Source of the DNA: Trichobilharzia szidati
Lineage: Eukaryota; Platyhelminthes; Trematoda; Strigeidida; Schistosomatidae
Assembly: GCA_944472155.2 (NCBI GenBank)
Contig: OX235277.1
Span: forward strand, 38,512,804-38,576,803
Length of the DNA: 64,000 nt
Direction of reading: 5' to 3'
Below the pieces are notes generated by a model, which had not been told where the DNA came from, searched no databases, and saw nothing but the letters and a program-made list of their open reading frames with translations. Every line of letters begins with the position of its first letter. Position 1 is the first letter of the stretch. The position numbers and the translations under genes were made by a program. This document shows positions 20,411 through 32,530 of this stretch, one piece after another.

Positions 20411-20457
20411 TGTACAGCTAAGAAGATGAATTCGCCGAAAAGAGACTCTTCGCTGAT
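20411..20457 (+). ncRNA. Hammerhead-like motif at a PLE 3' end
   Basis: ACAGC, TAAGAAGA (eroded core), GAATTCGCCGAAAAGAGACT and CTTC, then GCTGA. Stem I CAGC/GCTG and stem III AAGAG/CTCTT are as in PLE-A2; the core is not functional. Confidence 0.5.
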
Positions 20458-20524
20458 CTACGTGTTTTGTTTTCATTAATGACTTCTTGATTATCACTCA
20501 CCTCATCCACTCACGATAAAAGGG

Positions 20525-21133
20525 GGCTTAATACAAGGTCTTGCAGATAGAATACGTAGACTTACAACAACACCAGATGACCAGCGAACAGAAACAAACG
20601 TCCTATTCAAAATGTTACTCGACAACAACTACCCGAAAGAATTTATCAGAGGTTATATAAAGAAAAGAAAAAAGAGGGTAAAACCAGAGAATGACAAAAA
20701 GGAGGAAGGCAAAATAACAATCACAATACCATATAAAATGGTACATCAAAGGCAATTCGAAGAAACCTCAAAAATATTGGGATTCGTACGACGTTTAAAC
20801 CAACGAATCTAATTAAAAATAGGATAAATCAACTCAAAGATCCAATAAAAATAATGTAATTTACAAACAGAAATCTTGTGCCGAGTGTCCGATTAAATAT
20901 GTGGATCCAACGTCCAGGTCACTCAAAACAACAGTGCATGAACATAAACGCCTAGCCGACTAAAGGTCATAAGCCCACAGGAACACAACCTTACAACAAT
21001 TTAGAAAAACATTCATCTGTAGCTGCACATGCATAGGACAAAAACCACAACATTGAGTGGGACAAGGTTTTTAATCTGAAATCTAATATGAACAAATGGA
21101 AAGACAGACTAATAACAGAATGCATATTCGAAG
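20525..21133 (+). pseudogene. PLE-E RT thumb and endonuclease remnant
   Basis: Continuous frame from about 20527 to 20810: LADRIRRLTTTPDDQRTETN, MLLDNNYPKEFIRGYIKKRK, ITITIPYKMVHQRQFEETSK, the thumb-to-linker region of a PLE (compare NGYPEKFID in PLE-A). Downstream only traces of the endonuclease remain, with several stops (HEHKRLAD near 20940, NMNKWKDRLITECIF near 21088). It runs without gap into the SM-alpha-like palindrome at 21134. Confidence 0.6.
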
Positions 21134-21268
21134 TTAACTGGTGGATGGTGACCAGCAGTGAAATCCAGGATGCGCACTTCGTCTTATTTGGGACTCGTCA
21201 TCTGGATGTACCAAATGGGACGAAATGCGCATCCTGGATTCCACCGTTAGTCACCAACCACCAATTAA
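21134..21268. repeat. SM-alpha-type hammerhead remnants in an inverted repeat
   Basis: Arms 21134-21183 and 21219-21268 match at 43 of 50 positions around a 35-base loop. The minus strand through loop and left arm shows CAGATGA (one change from CTGATGA), GAGTCCC, AAATAAGACGAA, then TGCGCATCCTGGA with TCCAG/CTGGA as stem I. The right arm on plus shows GGGACGAAATGCGCATCCTG, i.e. the 3' half of the same ribozyme, next to GGATGTACC, a stem I loop element known from the Schistosoma ribozyme. SM-alpha hammerheads in schistosomes are established; the inverted pairing is observed here. Confidence 0.7.
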
Positions 21269-21992
21269 CTTTTCTTTACACGGCCAGACATCGTCGAGGC
21301 ATCTGCACAAGAAGCCGACATGTCAACCTGAGACCGAGCAATTCAGTTCAATCAATCGACGGGAAATTCTAAAATTGAATTAAAAGAATGCATATTCATT
21401 AAGGTCAAGTCGGATATATGTAACAAGGGTGACTCGTAGTACAACTACAAACAACCTGGAATATAATTCTGAATACACAAAAATCAATGGGCAAAAAATG
21501 AAGTATGTATATATATGAGTACAAATCATAAAAGTGTGAATTAAAAACAAAACAGTTCCACCAATTGGTGTGATCATGGGGGCAGTAATTTTGCTCGAAA
21601 TATTACCAAAACAGCAAAAGCTTTTCATTGTGTCTAAACATTGTTCCAGATACCGGGAGGTACTCTTAGCGTGTAGTAGTAATGGTAGTAGTCTTGAAAT
21701 TAAAATGTAACCATTTTAAGTTATCAGACAGAATGATTTGGCTACTTAATGTACAAATTGTCTAAGATATGTATCGTTACAATTTGAAAGGATATGCTTA
21801 GTAGAAGCTAATTAGGAAACAATGTAACAAAATGAATTAAGTACAATAAAGACGATTGAAGAGGAACAAAATGTAGGTAGTATCGATTGGAAAGATGTAT
21901 TTCCACCCGGAAAAACCATATGAATGCAAAGAATGCACACTCTTATCCGTTATATTCACAATTAGACGACAGTGTAGCAAAATAATCGATCA
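21269..21992. other. Unassigned sequence
   Basis: Apart from an 82-codon minus frame (21628-21380) without family motifs, nothing supported. Confidence 0.3.
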
Positions 21993-22290
21993 AGAGAGTA
22001 CCGGACAGCTGTTTCATTCAGGTTTGAGACTCTTCAGCAACACGTAGTCACTAAGGTTCGAAACCAGGATCTCCCGGTTACAAGGCAAACTCGTAGACCA
22101 TCAAGCCAGTGGGACCCTATCCGGTGGCCAGCCGATGAATCCCAACTTCTGTCATTTAGCTATATATATACAGCGCAACCGCCAGTCAGTATCATAGGAA
22201 AGTAACTGAACTGGTGGACCCTACTAGTTACGACTTCTCACTGGAATTCCAAGTAACTTTCTGTGTAGAACCAGTCTCTAACGGTTGATA
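21993..22290 (-). mobile_element. TH repeat copy
   Basis: Minus orientation with all blocks: GTACCGGACAGCTGTTTCAT, B-box complement GGTTCGAAACC near 22053, CTCGTAGACCATCAAGCCAG near 22089 (A-box region), and leader TTACGACTTCTCACTGGAAT near 22230. An AT microsatellite expansion interrupts the leader. Confidence 0.7.
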
Positions 22291-22914
22291 CACTTCCCTC
22301 CGGACTTGTATGTCAATGTTCTAATATTTTTCATATCTTCGTTTGGGCTAAACCTTGTTATTTGTCCTTCATTTTTGTTCAATCTCTAATTTTCATGCTT
22401 CTATTAGTTGATGTGTTGATGTCGATAACAGAGGGTTGTTTTACAGCTGCGTTTTTGTTTAATTGAAAACAAGGTTACACCATGGGGCGACCACTTGGCC
22501 TTTAGACTGTCAATAGGAAATGCGCGTGTTTTTCTGTTTGATGCTTGTGAACAGAGATTTGATCCCACCTTGTTCGAAATATTCTTATTGACTGTCAGGT
22601 AATATGCATGTTTGTGTTTGGCTGTTAAATAAATTTTTTGTACAGTAGGTATTTTGTACTCTAGAAACTTTGTGACTGTGTAGCCTCCAGAGGGCATTGT
22701 TGAGGTAGTCTTGTATTTATGATACGAATTATTAGTGTTATTCAACAAATTGTCTTTTTGATATGATTACAATAATTTTGGAATATGTATGTTTACTGGA
22801 ATCTACACATACTATACAGGAAGGAGGATGCATTGAATGGTTTCTGCGTTCAGACTGAACTACTCAACTTTTACTTGCTATGGAAGTTGTGTGGTTTTGA
22901 TGTAGTTGTGTTCT
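22291..22914. other. Unassigned sequence containing a 114-codon minus frame
   Basis: The frame 22748-22404 (minus) is polar and basic. I find no domain, membrane segment, splice signals or repeat partner that would justify calling it a gene. Confidence 0.25.
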
Positions 22915-23740
22915 TTTAGCTAGATGGTTTATTTGTTTGCGAAGCTTTCATTGCCCTACATCTTCAGGGCATACACTTCAATTTGAAGTGAGCATTTACA
23001 TTTCTCCACCAGTTTATTAGTGGTCTCTCCTCGTGGGAGACCTTGAACAAAGTCGTGATTGGTTACTTTTGTGTGTTTTCACAACCTCTGGGCTACTTGC
23101 ATTGGAACTGATTGTTTCCTTGACCTGAAGTTTCACCTTTTGTGTGTGAGATTTCCCTCTTATCGATTGGTAAATTTTGTCTGTGTCAATGTGCCTTTTG
23201 ATTGACGATTCAGTGGAACATCAAGCGGCTTCTAAAAATCCTTCTAGCGTTGCTGGTGTTTCCTCCGTTCAATATTTGAATGCTGGTTGTCTCAGTCGAA
23301 TTGATGTCCGTGGTTATCGCTATGCAGTGAGGCCATATGAGTGAGGGGGTGAATGTCAAATCTTTTGACGGCTAGTTTATGTTCATGGATACGAAGACGA
23401 AAAGTGGGACGTCCACTTTTGCAAATACAGTGTTTTCGCAGTCGTTGTAACTTATTTTGTAGATGATGTTGGTTTTATCTTCTTTCGCTGTTGAGTGTTT
23501 TGACTGACGCAGAGCCAGCTGAGTGAAGTGATTTTGTTGGTTTATTTGCGACATAAATTCCTAAAAGTTTGAAGAGGCCAAGAGAGAGATGACTTATAAA
23601 CACATGGATAAATCTAAAAGTCCATTTCAAATTGCAGTGTATTCGCTGAAGATGTTGCCTAGTAGGTCAATGAAAGTTTCGCAAATAAGCCATCCATCTC
23701 AAAGAACACAACTGCATCTAAATTAGCCACCTGAGCAACA
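22915..23740 (-). mobile_element. PLE-B copy with inverted 3'-end arm on its 5' side
   Basis: Minus-strand body: KEDKTNIIYKISYNDCENTV and a garbled GIY-YIG stretch at 23554-23372, then QILNGGNTSNARR-type C-terminus near 23280, and the 3' end with a shortened hammerhead-like motif at 22975-22935 (CTGAAGATGTAGGGCAATGA). Bases 23575-23740 hold the same 3' end in plus orientation (CTGAAGATGTTGCCTAGTAG at 23650). So the body is bracketed by inverted copies of its own end, the layout of PLE-A2, C and D. Confidence 0.65.
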
Positions 23741-23879
23741 AATCTCCATTAATATCTAAGCTGTGCTGTTTTTTCTAATAGTCAGATGAAATCCCGCATG
23801 AACCAAAGTTCAATCTGTTCTGTTCTCCTAACAATTTAATCAAATTTTTGATATCTACAATGATTGGACTCCTAGAAAA

Positions 23880-24080
23880 GTGCAAACTTTAACAAAACAG
23901 TATAATAAAAGATAATGAATAGCGGTCACTTTAATTTATCAACTTTCAGAAGCTGACAAAATGATTCTATATTAGATAAGTTTACTTATGCAACACATAA
24001 TGATGTAGTATGGATAACTGGATGGCTTTTCAAGCACAATTTACGGCTGCTCATAATTATATCAGCGTTTATTAACCTTT
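23880..24080 (-). mobile_element. PLE-D 3'-end remnant
   Basis: Minus orientation: ATTCTATATTAGATAAGTTT and AAGCACAATTTACGGCTGCT, then CATAATTATATCA, parallel to the end of PLE-D at 41160 and 58110. Confidence 0.5.
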
Positions 24081-24613
24081 TGTTTAACAAACAAATTCGC
24101 AATTTATTACTAATTTGGCAAAGAGGCTAACTTCGATTTGGCTGGTTGATATGAATGGCGACCAACTACTTATGTCAGTCAGTCAATCAGTAGTAAATAG
24201 TACCGTGCATTTATTTATGCCTTCATTTCCTTAATATCTATTTTGTTAAACACCTTAATGACCAAATTAACTTCATGGAAATGCTGATTAGTTGATTTTG
24301 CTTGACAATGGAAGCAGCTACTCATAATTCCCCTTATTGGGAACTAGTCAGTTGAATGCAGGCGAACGACTGTAGCCCTAATGACACTTATACCCACTCC
24401 AGATAATACAGCATAGACTCGGAAATTGTGTTTCGAAGTTTAAATCAAGAAATGCTAAGTTTTTAGTCTGAGTGGAAACACCATCTATTTGAAATGTAAG
24501 AATATTCCCGGCTGATAAGATCTTGGTAAGATGAAATGTGCAATATGCATTCTACTAGTACTCATTATCAAGAAAATAACATGAGAATAAAAATCAGTTT
24601 TAGATTGTTGTTT
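24081..24613. other. Unassigned sequence
   Basis: No feature supported. Confidence 0.3.
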
Positions 24614-24748
24614 TGTATTGATTTGATTGACTGGTTTTCAAGTTAGATCATGAACTGACGTCAAAGTTAGAGAATTACTGAAAACCACGAATTACTGGAC
24701 AGATGTTTCTTCTGAGCTTAGGACTCTCCATCAGCTAGCAATCACCAA
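24614..24748 (-). mobile_element. TH repeat end fragment
   Basis: Minus tail and hammerhead-like block only (GAACTGACGTCAAAGTTAGA, then ACTGGACAGATGTTTCTTCT). The break is next to an RTE copy. Confidence 0.55.
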
Positions 24749-24769
24749 TGATGTGAAAAGAAACGGTTG

Positions 24770-25600
24770 TTTTGGGTTCCGAGGGGAAAAGGGCATCAAC
24801 TTTGGCCTATTCCCCACAGCCCTCTTTATCTGGTCCCACAATTGCACATAAACTGTCATTTCTTCGCACGACCTCCTCCATGTCAACATCAGACCAACGC
24901 CTAACTCGTCGTTTCCTGTTTCGGTTCAAGTCGAGCGATGTCATTCGACGATCCACCCAGGGTGTCGCCAGTCCATCTGTATTTGCATCCAAATGTTTGT
25001 TGAGAAAAAGGGTTCTCGGTTGGTTTGTTCCCAGAGTCTCTTGCTGCTAATTACTTCTGGCCGTTTGATTTTCGGTGTGAAGCGATAGAGACAGCTGTGA
25101 CGCTCGGCGTAAATTTCTTTACCATAAAAGAATAACTGACTTAGTATTGGCGTCGAAAATCCGAATCTTGTTTCTTATGTTGAGTTACTGCAGAAGATAT
25201 GCAAACTGATTTAAGAGTGATGGAGGTCTGTCTTGTCTTTCCAATTCTGGCTGTCGCGCTTTGACATCCTCTTCTGCGCCTACTGCCTGCCATTGAAACG
25301 ATGCTTCCCAGATAAGTGAAGCAATTGACCTCGTTCAAATTTCTGTCGTCGATAGTGATTGTTGCTTGTTGCCATTGTCGCTGAATGGTTATCTTCACCA
25401 CCTGCATATTCTCTATGTCCACTTGAAGTCTTGTCTTCACTGTCTACTTCTTCAGCAATTTTGTTTGTTTTCACCTGTAAGTCTTCGAGTTTGTGTGACA
25501 CTAAACATAAATCACCCACGAAATCAAAATATTTTTGAGAGAGATAGAGATACGACACTACTACACATTTTGGCGTAAACACAATAGTGTGTGATGCAGC
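24770..25600 (-). pseudogene. RTE RT C-terminal half and 3' end
   Basis: Minus frames: FVGDLCLVSHKLEDLQVKTN (RT motif C, with the FADD catalytic pair changed to FVGD), then QVDIENMQVVKITIQRQ, NEVNCFTYLGSIVSMAGS and QHKKQDSDFRRQY. The 3' part 25080-24770 carries the LTWRRSCEEM and QLWDQIKRAVGNRP segments. At least three frame changes, and the catalytic Asp is lost, so it is dead even if rejoined. Confidence 0.7.
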
Positions 25601-26457
25601 GTATTAGAAAAGTTGTACACTTGTTATTTTGGTGTAATTGAGGTCACCTATGAGAATAGTACATTATTTTGTACTTCATTTTCGACTTTCAGTTTAAATG
25701 CTGCAAGATGAATTTATGAGTGTTGAATAATAATATAACTTACTGGTCAAATGTTCGATGGTTTCACGGCATAATGTTCGCCGACTACTCATATGGTCCA
25801 GGTTTGATTTCCGGCAGATTCACTCCTGAAACTCACTTAATGGTGATAATAATAACAGCTTTGTTCTGTGAAGTGCTCATATGATTTACAGAATTTTCAG
25901 TAGAGTTTATTGCATTGTTTTTTCCCTTCGTACAGGATCCTGTGACACATTCCTGTCTGACCTGAAGCGCAAACCAATTCAACATAATACTTCCTCTTTG
26001 TCTCCTTAGATAAATGAATGACATTTTTTGGAGGAAAGCCAATTAAAAGAAAGTGCATGAGTGCATTCTGAGACCCAGAGATATAACCCAGGAACAATTA
26101 TCTCATGTATTAGGATACGCCACCTTCCACTACAATGCTTCTTCTCAGGTTTAGTAGAAACTGGCGAATCAGCAGTCTTTACCAACACCTCATATGCTCG
26201 CGAGAGCGCTTGAGGCTATATTTCAATTGTTTAAAACAAAGTGAACAGGAGAAATTATACTCATTGTAGTGATGGAGTTCTCTGGTAGCCCAAGTTTTAT
26301 GCAGGCCACCACATTATTTTGAGACTAGCAAACTCACCCCTTAAAAACAACATCACAGCTACCTAAAATCCAAAACTCAGGCACTCGAAGCACTGAATTC
26401 TGCTTGGATCGCAAAGGAATGAAAAAGTGGTCGATTTATCTCCAAGAAATAAAAACC
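25601..26457. other. Unassigned sequence with one tRNA-like block
   Basis: Near 25755-25830 a B-box-like CCAGGTTTGATTTCC in a SINE2-like context (compare 56935). The rest, including a Cys-containing minus frame at 26042-25833, is not recognised. Confidence 0.3.
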
Positions 26458-26612
26458 CTGGTGCATGTGTACTGCTGAACAATCCCAAACTAGGATGAAA
26501 CATCTGTTCAGTACTCCCTGCAGATTTTCCAATGGTTCCCTAACTGATGTCAGCTCATCATGAAATTCTGTAACTAATCAATCCAATCCCTACAAACCAA
26601 CGCTTGAATAAA
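26458..26612 (+). mobile_element. TH repeat end fragment
   Basis: Hammerhead-like block GTACTGCTGAACAATCCCAA, CTAGGATGAAACATCTGTTC and full tail to ACCAACGCTTGAATAAAA. tRNA-like block absent. Confidence 0.65.
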
Positions 26613-27695
26613 ATATTACATCGATAGACCTGGTGACTTATCTTTGCCTTTGCAGTTATCAATTCAGAAAAAGTATATTTTTGTTAAAATACATCGATCT
26701 TGTGTAAAATAGAGTAATGGCAGTGACGTACATCATAAGTTCGTATTGTTCTGCTAACGTTATTGAAACTGACTCTAATTTCCTCACTGATTCACTACAC
26801 TGGACCTAAGTGCTAAGTCTCCTTTTACATAAATGGCCGTCTATATATGCCAAATAAGACTAAACGTGGTTTCATGATCCTACCATCTGAATCACACTGT
26901 TGCTTCGCTTGCATCAGATTAGAGATACGTTCTCCTGTTATCCTTATTTCTATGTATCTGTTTTGTTGCAGTTTGTTCAGAGAGAGAACACTAAAGCTCA
27001 GAAAAAGCTTAGCTAAATCCGCTGTGCATCCAACAATATTCTCAACCAACAGTTACTACTTCGGGAAGCCATCAGAATTTCAGTAATTCAATAACTCGGG
27101 AAAGTCTGCTAACCAGGTGAATTACTTATCTCGGCTTTCGAGGTAGAAAGCGTCGACTAGACAGTGTTAGAACTGAAAATAACGTCAGCTGTTGTGTAAA
27201 TATACCACACTATTTTGTGAATGTAGTGTATCTCTTCTCAACCGAAATGAAACAATTTTTGAAACCGATAAGTGAATTCTCTTGGTAATTATGCGGCGTT
27301 TAAGAATGTTTTTCAGTTTGACTGTTGATGCTCAAGGTTTGTTTCAGCCAAACATTATCTCAGACGTATTGTTTCACCATCGTGCTTTATGAAAAACGCA
27401 CTCAGGGTTTCTAGTTGAGTCAAATGTCTAGCACTTCAGCAGGTTATACACCTAACCAGTCGAAACAGAATGTCTTTTTAAAGTGTTGGTTTGAAGGTCC
27501 TGAAGTGTCCGGTAATCCCTAGGATTTCAGCAGATCTCTAACTAATGCTAGTTTCTGTTCTAGCCTGAAATGTCTTTTTGATTCTGAAATCAACGAGGAC
27601 TTCTTCAAGCTACATTTTCAAGCGTATTAAGGATGAATCAACCTTCAGGATGTGAAAAAATGAGAAATATCCACCACCTATATAACTGGCAGTGC
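26613..27695. other. Largely unassigned, possible TH traces
   Basis: About 1.1 kb with no supported gene. At 27480-27570 GTGTTGGTTTGAAGG and GGATTTCAGCAGATCTCTAA hint at a shattered TH end. Confidence 0.3.
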
Positions 27696-27699
27696 AATT

Positions 27700-29115
27700 A
27701 GTAAAATTCAAGGTAACCAAAGCTACATCTTGGATGAGGATATGAAAATCAGCATCGTAAAAGCAAGGCTAATCAACAACTACTTTATAGCGATGAGAGC
27801 ACAAAAGCTCAATCTTCAGCTTGGATGGAACTCATAAGATTATGTTACACAACATACTTCCACTTCAGTAATCAAATATACGAACAAATAAAAGGAACTC
27901 CATTGGGATCGCCCATATTAAGATTAATAGCTGAAGCCATTATGCAAAGATTATAATTAATAGCCCTACCTATTAGTAAACCAGAAATGTGGGTACGTTA
28001 CGCTGATAACTTATTTGTAATAATTAAAAGGAATGATTTGGTATGTACCCACAAATTAATAAACAACATATTTGAAGACATCAAATTCATAAGAGAAGAA
28101 CAATTAGATAACAAAATCCCATTTCTAGATTTCTTAGTCAAGAGAACTAACACAGGAAATTTCGAAACATAAGTATATAGAAAACCGACGCACATAGACC
28201 AAACACTCAACTATAGTAGTAATAACCCAATCCAATTACCCGCAACAGAAACTGTGTGCAGCCATTGTTTAAAAAGGGGCAAACATACTGTAGCACTCCA
28301 GTGTTGAAGAGAATGGAGGAGAAACACCTACCAACCGTCTTCGAAAAGGATGCATATTCTGACAGTTTCACCAAAAAATGTTTAAACTCAAGTCATAACA
28401 CCAACAACAAACCAACACCAAAGACCATACGAAAATTCATTCTGCCATATATAAAAATTAACTATGAAATAACAGCCAGAATATTAAGATCCTTTGAAAT
28501 AGATATAGCACACAAGCCAGCCAGCCAGTCAACACAATCACTTCATTTGATAATGTGCAAACCAAAAGATCCAGTAGAAAAAGAAGATAAAATTAATACT
28601 ATTTATAAAATAAACATTAAATTGGTCAAAGTGGGTGTCCCCTTTGAATCTGAATCCAAGAACACAAATTGGGTATAAAAAGGCATGATATATATATCAT
28701 TTCGTATCGACGCATGAGGATAGTTATGGACACCAATTAGATGACTGTATTAATGTAGAAATTTTAAACAGAGGAAACACCAAAAATGCAGTTAGGAAAT
28801 TTCTAGAATCCTGGTACTCAAGTGAATCAGCCAGCGATTAACAACACATTGTTATACACCAAATTTATTAGCTAATAAAAAGTAAATCACCACATGACAA
28901 GAAAGTTCGAGTTCCAAGTCAATAAAAATGATCAACAGAGAAGAAGATTAACAACTAGTCACGACAATGATTGTCAGTATATAGATACCATTACATCGTT
29001 CATGAAAAATTTAAACAAGTCCACTGTATACCAAAACCTGCTCTAAAGATGTTGTCTAGAAAACAACTGAAGCCTCCCAACCAAATCGACCAGATCAGAA
29101 AACACAACTAATTCA
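27700..29115 (+). pseudogene. PLE-B with RT motifs B and C, endonuclease and 3' end
   Basis: From about 27830 frames give YEQIKGTPLGSPILRLIAEA (RT motif B, normally G.PMGSP), then 27987 MWVRYADNLFVIIKR (motif C, YVDD changed to YADN), NKIPFLDFLVKRTNTGNFET (post-catalytic segment), VYRKPTHIDQTLNY, then from 28256 the thumb/linker, IGQSGCPL near 28630 and WNVEILNRGNTKNAV-type C-terminus near 28770. The 3' end holds a decayed hammerhead-like motif at about 29037-29075 (CTCTAAAGATGTTGTCTAGA). Multiple stops; the second catalytic Asp is Asn. Confidence 0.7.
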
Positions 29116-29116
29116 A

Positions 29117-29600
29117 GACCATCATTACCCTTAAATCATTGTGGAAGTCATCTGCACTCAGCATTAGGAACAAAGTTCTAATCTTCAACACTAGTATTAA
29201 GTCAGTCAGTGCTTGTGTTTAGTTCAAAGATTTGGCTTATCACAAAAATTACTTCCGATAGGATACACTAAAAATCGAATGGTCGGCCAGAAAAGTTACG
29301 CAACAAGGGACTCTGTCAGGCAGTGAACCAACCAAGAATCTATTGTCCGAAAAAATATGCGCGAGGCAGTAGAGATGAAATGGGCAAATGCTGTGGATAC
29401 CTCTGAGTAACATCAAGTTCCAACCATTTGAGCGGAAACCCAAATGGGAAGTGATCCATGCATAGATCCATGCATAACGCTAAGGAGATCGTGTGAGCGG
29501 AGGATGAGAGCTTATGGTTAGTCGTGAATTCAGCTAAAAAGACTTCAGAGAACAGAGGTCAAAATGGTATTCGAAGTGAAAACAGTTCCCAAGCAAACTT
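29117..29600 (+). pseudogene. RTE C-terminal fragment
   Basis: ITLKSLWKSSALSIRNKVLI-type residues near 29120, FNTSIKSVSAC, LSEKICARQ, then the final KRRSCERRMRAYG-like segment near 29480. Frames change repeatedly. Confidence 0.6.
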
Positions 29601-30589
29601 GAAATAATCTAGAGCAGTGAAAATGCTGTTTCCATTGCAAAATTGGGCTGATTACTATGAAATAAGCAATCGAACTTGAATGATTCTTGAGATGTGTAGT
29701 GTGGTAACCATGGTTATGTACCCGACATTGTCATATCATTTTGGTGCTAGAAATCAGTTGGAAGCATATCCTTTATGATAGAATTTCACTTTTGATCACT
29801 AAGTTTACTTACAATCCTGAAATCATTGTTGGTTCCATGGGTACAAGAACTTGCATCATTCGGCATTAGATCTTGTGCATGGACTTATTTTGAGGTTGCT
29901 TTTCACATGAGTTGATACTATCAATTCGATTATTGATGCAGGATGATACTATGCCACTCTCACATGTTGCATAAAATATTAGTAGAATTTGTACCTGAAA
30001 ACTACAGGGTTGTTAGTATATTTTAGCCGCCCCAGGCGTTTGTACAACTAACGCTGTGGCAATAAAAGTAACTCTTCAAATTGATATTGAATCTTAAACT
30101 CCCTTCCTTGATTTTGAATAATGGATAATTTTGAGGTGTTGTATCCTCCAATTTGGATGATTTAATTAGTAAGATTTGATTATCGGTTTAGACAGTCACT
30201 TTGCCATTAACTTTCCAGTGAAATGAGTTGTTGGAGTTCTTCGTCTTTCCTAATGATCTTGATTGCTATTGCTGGTATCTAGAGATATTATTGTCCACTA
30301 CTGTCCTCTAGTACATTTGACTTTATATTTAACCTTCCGGCCACGTAGGCTGCTCCCTACTGTGTGATAATTTCGGTCAATATCCACGTGTCTGTTAAAG
30401 TAAGATTGATTTGAATACTAGGCATTGAGGAATTCATTCCCTGGCATCCTTTGTGTTTCTACTACTTAAGAAAATACATCTTGCAGGTCGAATTTCAGTT
30501 CAAATAAAGATGTTGTCTAGAAGGATAGTGAGAGAGACAGAACTTTGCACTTTAACTAGTTAGCACAGAGAATACAAAGGAAACAAGAA
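29601..30589. other. Unassigned sequence
   Basis: About 1 kb with no supported gene or repeat. At 30507 AAGATGTTGTCTAGAAGGAT echoes the PLE-B 3' end. Confidence 0.3.
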
Positions 30590-31290
30590 AGACATCCGTT
30601 TATTAAGCGTGAGGAACTTCAAGTAAACACAGATAAGACAGAGATGATGAAGGTATCTAATCAACAGTGACAAGCACCAGTCACCGTCAACGGGAGAAAT
30701 GTGAACTAAGCAGCACAGTTTGAAACAAAATCAGCCGGCACGCATGAGGATATCAAAGATAGAATTAGAAAAGCAAGACATATCTTCAATACTCTGAAAT
30801 CAGTGTGGAAATCGAATACAGTCAGCATAAGAAACACAGTCGGGATTTTTAACACTAATGTCGTCATTCAGTACTTCTATATGTTTCTGAGACTTAACGT
30901 GTGCGTCACATAAAGCATTTTCAACAAACCAGTGCAGACTTGTTTCGGCAGATAGCTTCACTGACTGGGTACTGAAGATCAGATGGCCGGCTTGCAAGAA
31001 GATGCAAACAACAGGGAACTGTCAGAAAAGCGACCAACCAACATTATACTGTCTGAAGGAAGTGTAGGAGACCGTTGAGTGACGCTATGTACCAGTCCAT
31101 CGAGTAGAACCCGAATCGAGAGCGAAAACTAGTTGTGCGTGGGTTCGATGGTAGAATGGCAGAGATCCTATTAGGGGGGAACTTAAGCTTACTGGCAATC
31201 GCTGAGCCTTCTGTGGGGACTGCAGGGACTAGGGTAAAGCAGAGATGTGCTTCCGAAGACCATTTAATTCGTAACTCAAGGAGATAATTA
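30590..31290 (+). pseudogene. RTE C-terminal half
   Basis: EELQVNTDKTEMMKVSNQQ, APVTVNGRNVN, THEDIKDRIRKARHIFNTLK, SVWKSNTVSIRNTVGIFNTN, then RWPACKKMQTTG and WRWIGHT-type remnants. About five frame breaks. Same region of the RTE protein as the copies at 1738 and 62650. Confidence 0.65.
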
Positions 31291-31679
31291 TGATAATAGT
31301 GGCAATAATTCAGAACTATGAAAGCTTAAGCATTTTCTCAGTCTTTTTTACTGTCACAGAAGTTGAATTATGTTACGTATCTCAGACCGACCCATTAGGC
31401 TATGTTCGTAGTAACAACCTACATCTTACGTCAAAACTTAAATATGTTGGTCGAACTTATTGAATGTTAGGTAGTGAGCTGATGTCACTTCTAAAGCAAT
31501 TCTCATCGCGAATTGACGCTGCGAGGAGAAATACAAATATCAAAGAACAATGGATACCTGTCCCGTTGTAGTTGCGTAACCTCCAAAACTTCACAAGCAT
31601 AAGCAATTTAGATTCCAGCACAAAGATCGGATGCGAAATGGTTAACCACTTCTTGATTCTGGACCGATATATTTCTGAA
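31291..31679. other. Unassigned sequence
   Basis: No feature supported. Confidence 0.3.
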
Positions 31680-31815
31680 ACTCCTTCCGGTAAAGACGGA
31701 AGGATAGGCCTGGAGCCATTAACTCCATCCGATAAAAGCAAAACCACCGCCACCGTAAATTCAAATCTCACGCCTGAAGTCTTATTTTCCACTTCGAATG
31801 CGGAGGAATGAAATT
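31680..31815 (+). mobile_element. SINE2 3' fragment
   Basis: GGAGCCATTAACTCCATCC, AAAACCACCGCCACCG and TTATTTTCCACTTCGAATGC parallel the 3' halves at 10660 and 59370 and end in the RTE-like tail. Confidence 0.5.
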
Positions 31816-32277
31816 AGAGCATATTCAATACTTCTCCTTCATAAAACATTGCTTTATTTTAATTTTTGGTGCTGGCGTTGTTGTGGACACACTCAGCATT
31901 TCAGTCAAGTGTTTTGGTAACAGATACGAATTTTATTCAAGATAGCCGTAGAATAAGGAAAAGGGAATTCTGAAAAATACGCAATGTTGTCATGGGTGTT
32001 AAGTGGCACGCAAACTCACAAACATATGTGGAAAAGAGCACCATGTCGGTTGAAGGGTCTTGCTGATTTCATGTAGCAGAATAACATATTTTATGTATTC
32101 CTCTGCAGTGAGTGTGAAGTGTAACACACACGTGCTACTAGTCGACCAAAGTCAGTTAGACTATCGGAGCCCATAAAATAAGCGAAATCTAAATTAGTAG
32201 GGTTTATTATCATCACAAAAGACTTAATCTATATGTCCCACTCAGAAACCAAAGAATGTGTAGTATCGCGTGTTATT
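31816..32277. other. Unassigned sequence
   Basis: No feature supported. Confidence 0.3.
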
Positions 32278-32530
32278 ATTTCAGGTCTGGTCAAGGACTG
32301 ACATCAATTCGAGAACCATTAAAAATCATAGGGTACTAGAGTGCTGTTTTGCTCTAGTTTCCGACTCTTCGTGAGTTCACCTCTACTACCTCACCTGGGA
32401 TCGAACTGGGGACCTTCAGGTTACAAGGTGAGCTCGTTGTCCATCCAGACACTGAAAGGGAATCTAATGATCAGCCCATAAGTTATAACCCCCGCCAATT
32501 CGTGATTTTTAGTGCAATCACCAGACAATA
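32278..32530 (-). mobile_element. TH repeat copy, diverged
   Basis: Minus: GGACTGACATCAATTCGAGA, GGGATCGAACTGGGGACCTT (B-box complement near 32400), AAGGTGAGCTCGTTGTCCAT. The leader side is lost. Confidence 0.6.

Noticed and set aside
22404..22748. 114-codon open frame on minus
   Set aside because: No domain, splice signals or similarity to other copies; frames of this size are expected by chance in 64 kb of AT-rich DNA.
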